Assembly: GCA_947631135.1 (NCBI GenBank) | Contig: CANRKE010000068.1 | Location: 1 to 6,223 of the forward strand | Origin: an uncultured Bacilli bacterium | GTDB taxonomy: Bacteria > Bacillota_I > Bacilli_A > RF39 > UBA660 | Direction of reading: 5' to 3' | DNA length: 6,223 bases | Shown: piece after piece, positions 6,068 to 6,223 of the stretch | Layout: every line of letters starts with the position of its first letter | Position numbering within the stretch: position 1 is the stretch's first letter | Notes under the pieces: generated by a model | Told to the model about the DNA's origin: nothing | Seen by the model: only the letters and a program-made list of their open reading frames with translations | Database searches by the model: none | Translations under genes and position numbers: made by a program

Positions 6068-6074
6068 CTCTCCT
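6068..6074 (-). promoter_or_regulatory. Ribosome binding site of the large surface gene
   Basis: AGGAGAG on the minus strand, 7 nt before ATG at 6060. Unlike in the short paralogue, it lies outside the leader hairpin (6121-6146), so control here would have to act on transcription. Confidence 0.85.
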
Positions 6075-6113
6075 ATAACTTCTATTAAATATTTATTAAA
6101 AGTATTTTAATAC

Positions 6114-6146
6114 AAAAAATCACCTACCTTTATATCAAGGCAAGTG
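6114..6146 (-). terminator. Leader terminator/attenuator hairpin of the large surface gene
   Basis: On the minus strand CACTTGCCTT (6146-6137) pairs with AAGGTAGGTG (6130-6121) over 10 bp including two G-U pairs, with a 6-nt loop, followed by A and T6 (6119-6114). This has the form of an intrinsic terminator placed about 54 nt before the start codon, so it would act as an attenuator. It corresponds to the hairpin at 797-820. The one arm change between copies (A to G) keeps pairing as G-U. Confidence 0.6.
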
Positions 6147-6181
6147 TTAGCTTATAAGAAAGTTAACTAGGATATATAAAT

Positions 6182-6223
6182 CCCCCCCCAACACGAACAT
6201 ATGTTTGTACATATTTCTTTTTG
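6182..6223. repeat. 42-bp leader repeat, copy 2, cut by the window end
   Basis: Identical to 842-883. The last bases (TTG) are the beginning of the TTGGAGAGAA segment seen in copy 1, so the leader probably continues with the same pairing partner outside the window. The promoter for the large surface gene must also lie beyond the window. Confidence 0.95.
6194..6207. promoter_or_regulatory. LexA (SOS) box-like palindrome, copy 2
   Basis: Same CGAACATATGTTTG as at 854-867, again inside the predicted transcribed leader. One mismatch to CGAAC-N4-GTTCG. Confidence 0.35.

Overview
The window is very AT-rich, and every convincing gene lies on the minus strand, so read from high to low coordinates. 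TGG encodes Trp and TGA is never read through, which fits the standard genetic code. A ClpC-type AAA+ unfoldase with a UVR motif, TasA/camelysin-like exported proteins with SipW-type signal segments, and AGGAG ribosome sites together suggest a low-GC Bacillota (Firmicutes), probably an uncultured host-associated Bacilli-type lineage. The lineage is inference.

Layout in transcription order: (1) 6223-6061, the leader of a large surface-protein gene, with a G8 tract, a LexA-box-like palindrome and a terminator-like hairpin; (2) 6060-4090, a 656-residue exported protein with a TasA/camelysin-like N-terminal half and a C-terminal region resembling the FGE/C-type-lectin-like (DUF6273-like) domains of gut Firmicutes; (3) 4000-1691, clpC, and 1645-1355, a small rhodanese, apparently one operon ending at a hairpin terminator (1318-1356); (4) 1317-993, a non-coding stretch with several perfect AT-rich hairpins; (5) a strong sigma-A promoter (964-992), then a leader of about 165 nt, then 790-65, a 241-residue paralogue of the N-terminal half of the large surface protein that stops where the paralogue's C-terminal domain would begin.

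The most interesting element is the leader shared by the two surface-protein genes. A 42-nt block is identical at 842-883 and 6182-6223, where the window ends. In the fully visible copy the G8 tract can pair with a UC-rich segment just upstream (12 bp with G-U pairs). In addition, two copies of AAGGTAGGT compete for one ACTTACCTT segment. One pairing hides the ribosome site of the short gene; the other frees it. Before the long gene the equivalent hairpin is followed by T6, like an intrinsic terminator. This has the architecture of an RNA switch with translational output in one copy and transcriptional output in the other, and I do not recognise it as a known riboswitch class. A short reading frame through the G8 tract ends beside the switching arm in both copies, so leader-peptide attenuation and phase-variable slippage are alternatives.

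The two surface proteins also share a nearly identical 68-bp segment at the end of the N-terminal module. Together with the repeated leader, this suggests a modular, recombining surface-protein family of which the window holds two members. The link between the Clp operon and the surface genes is only positional.
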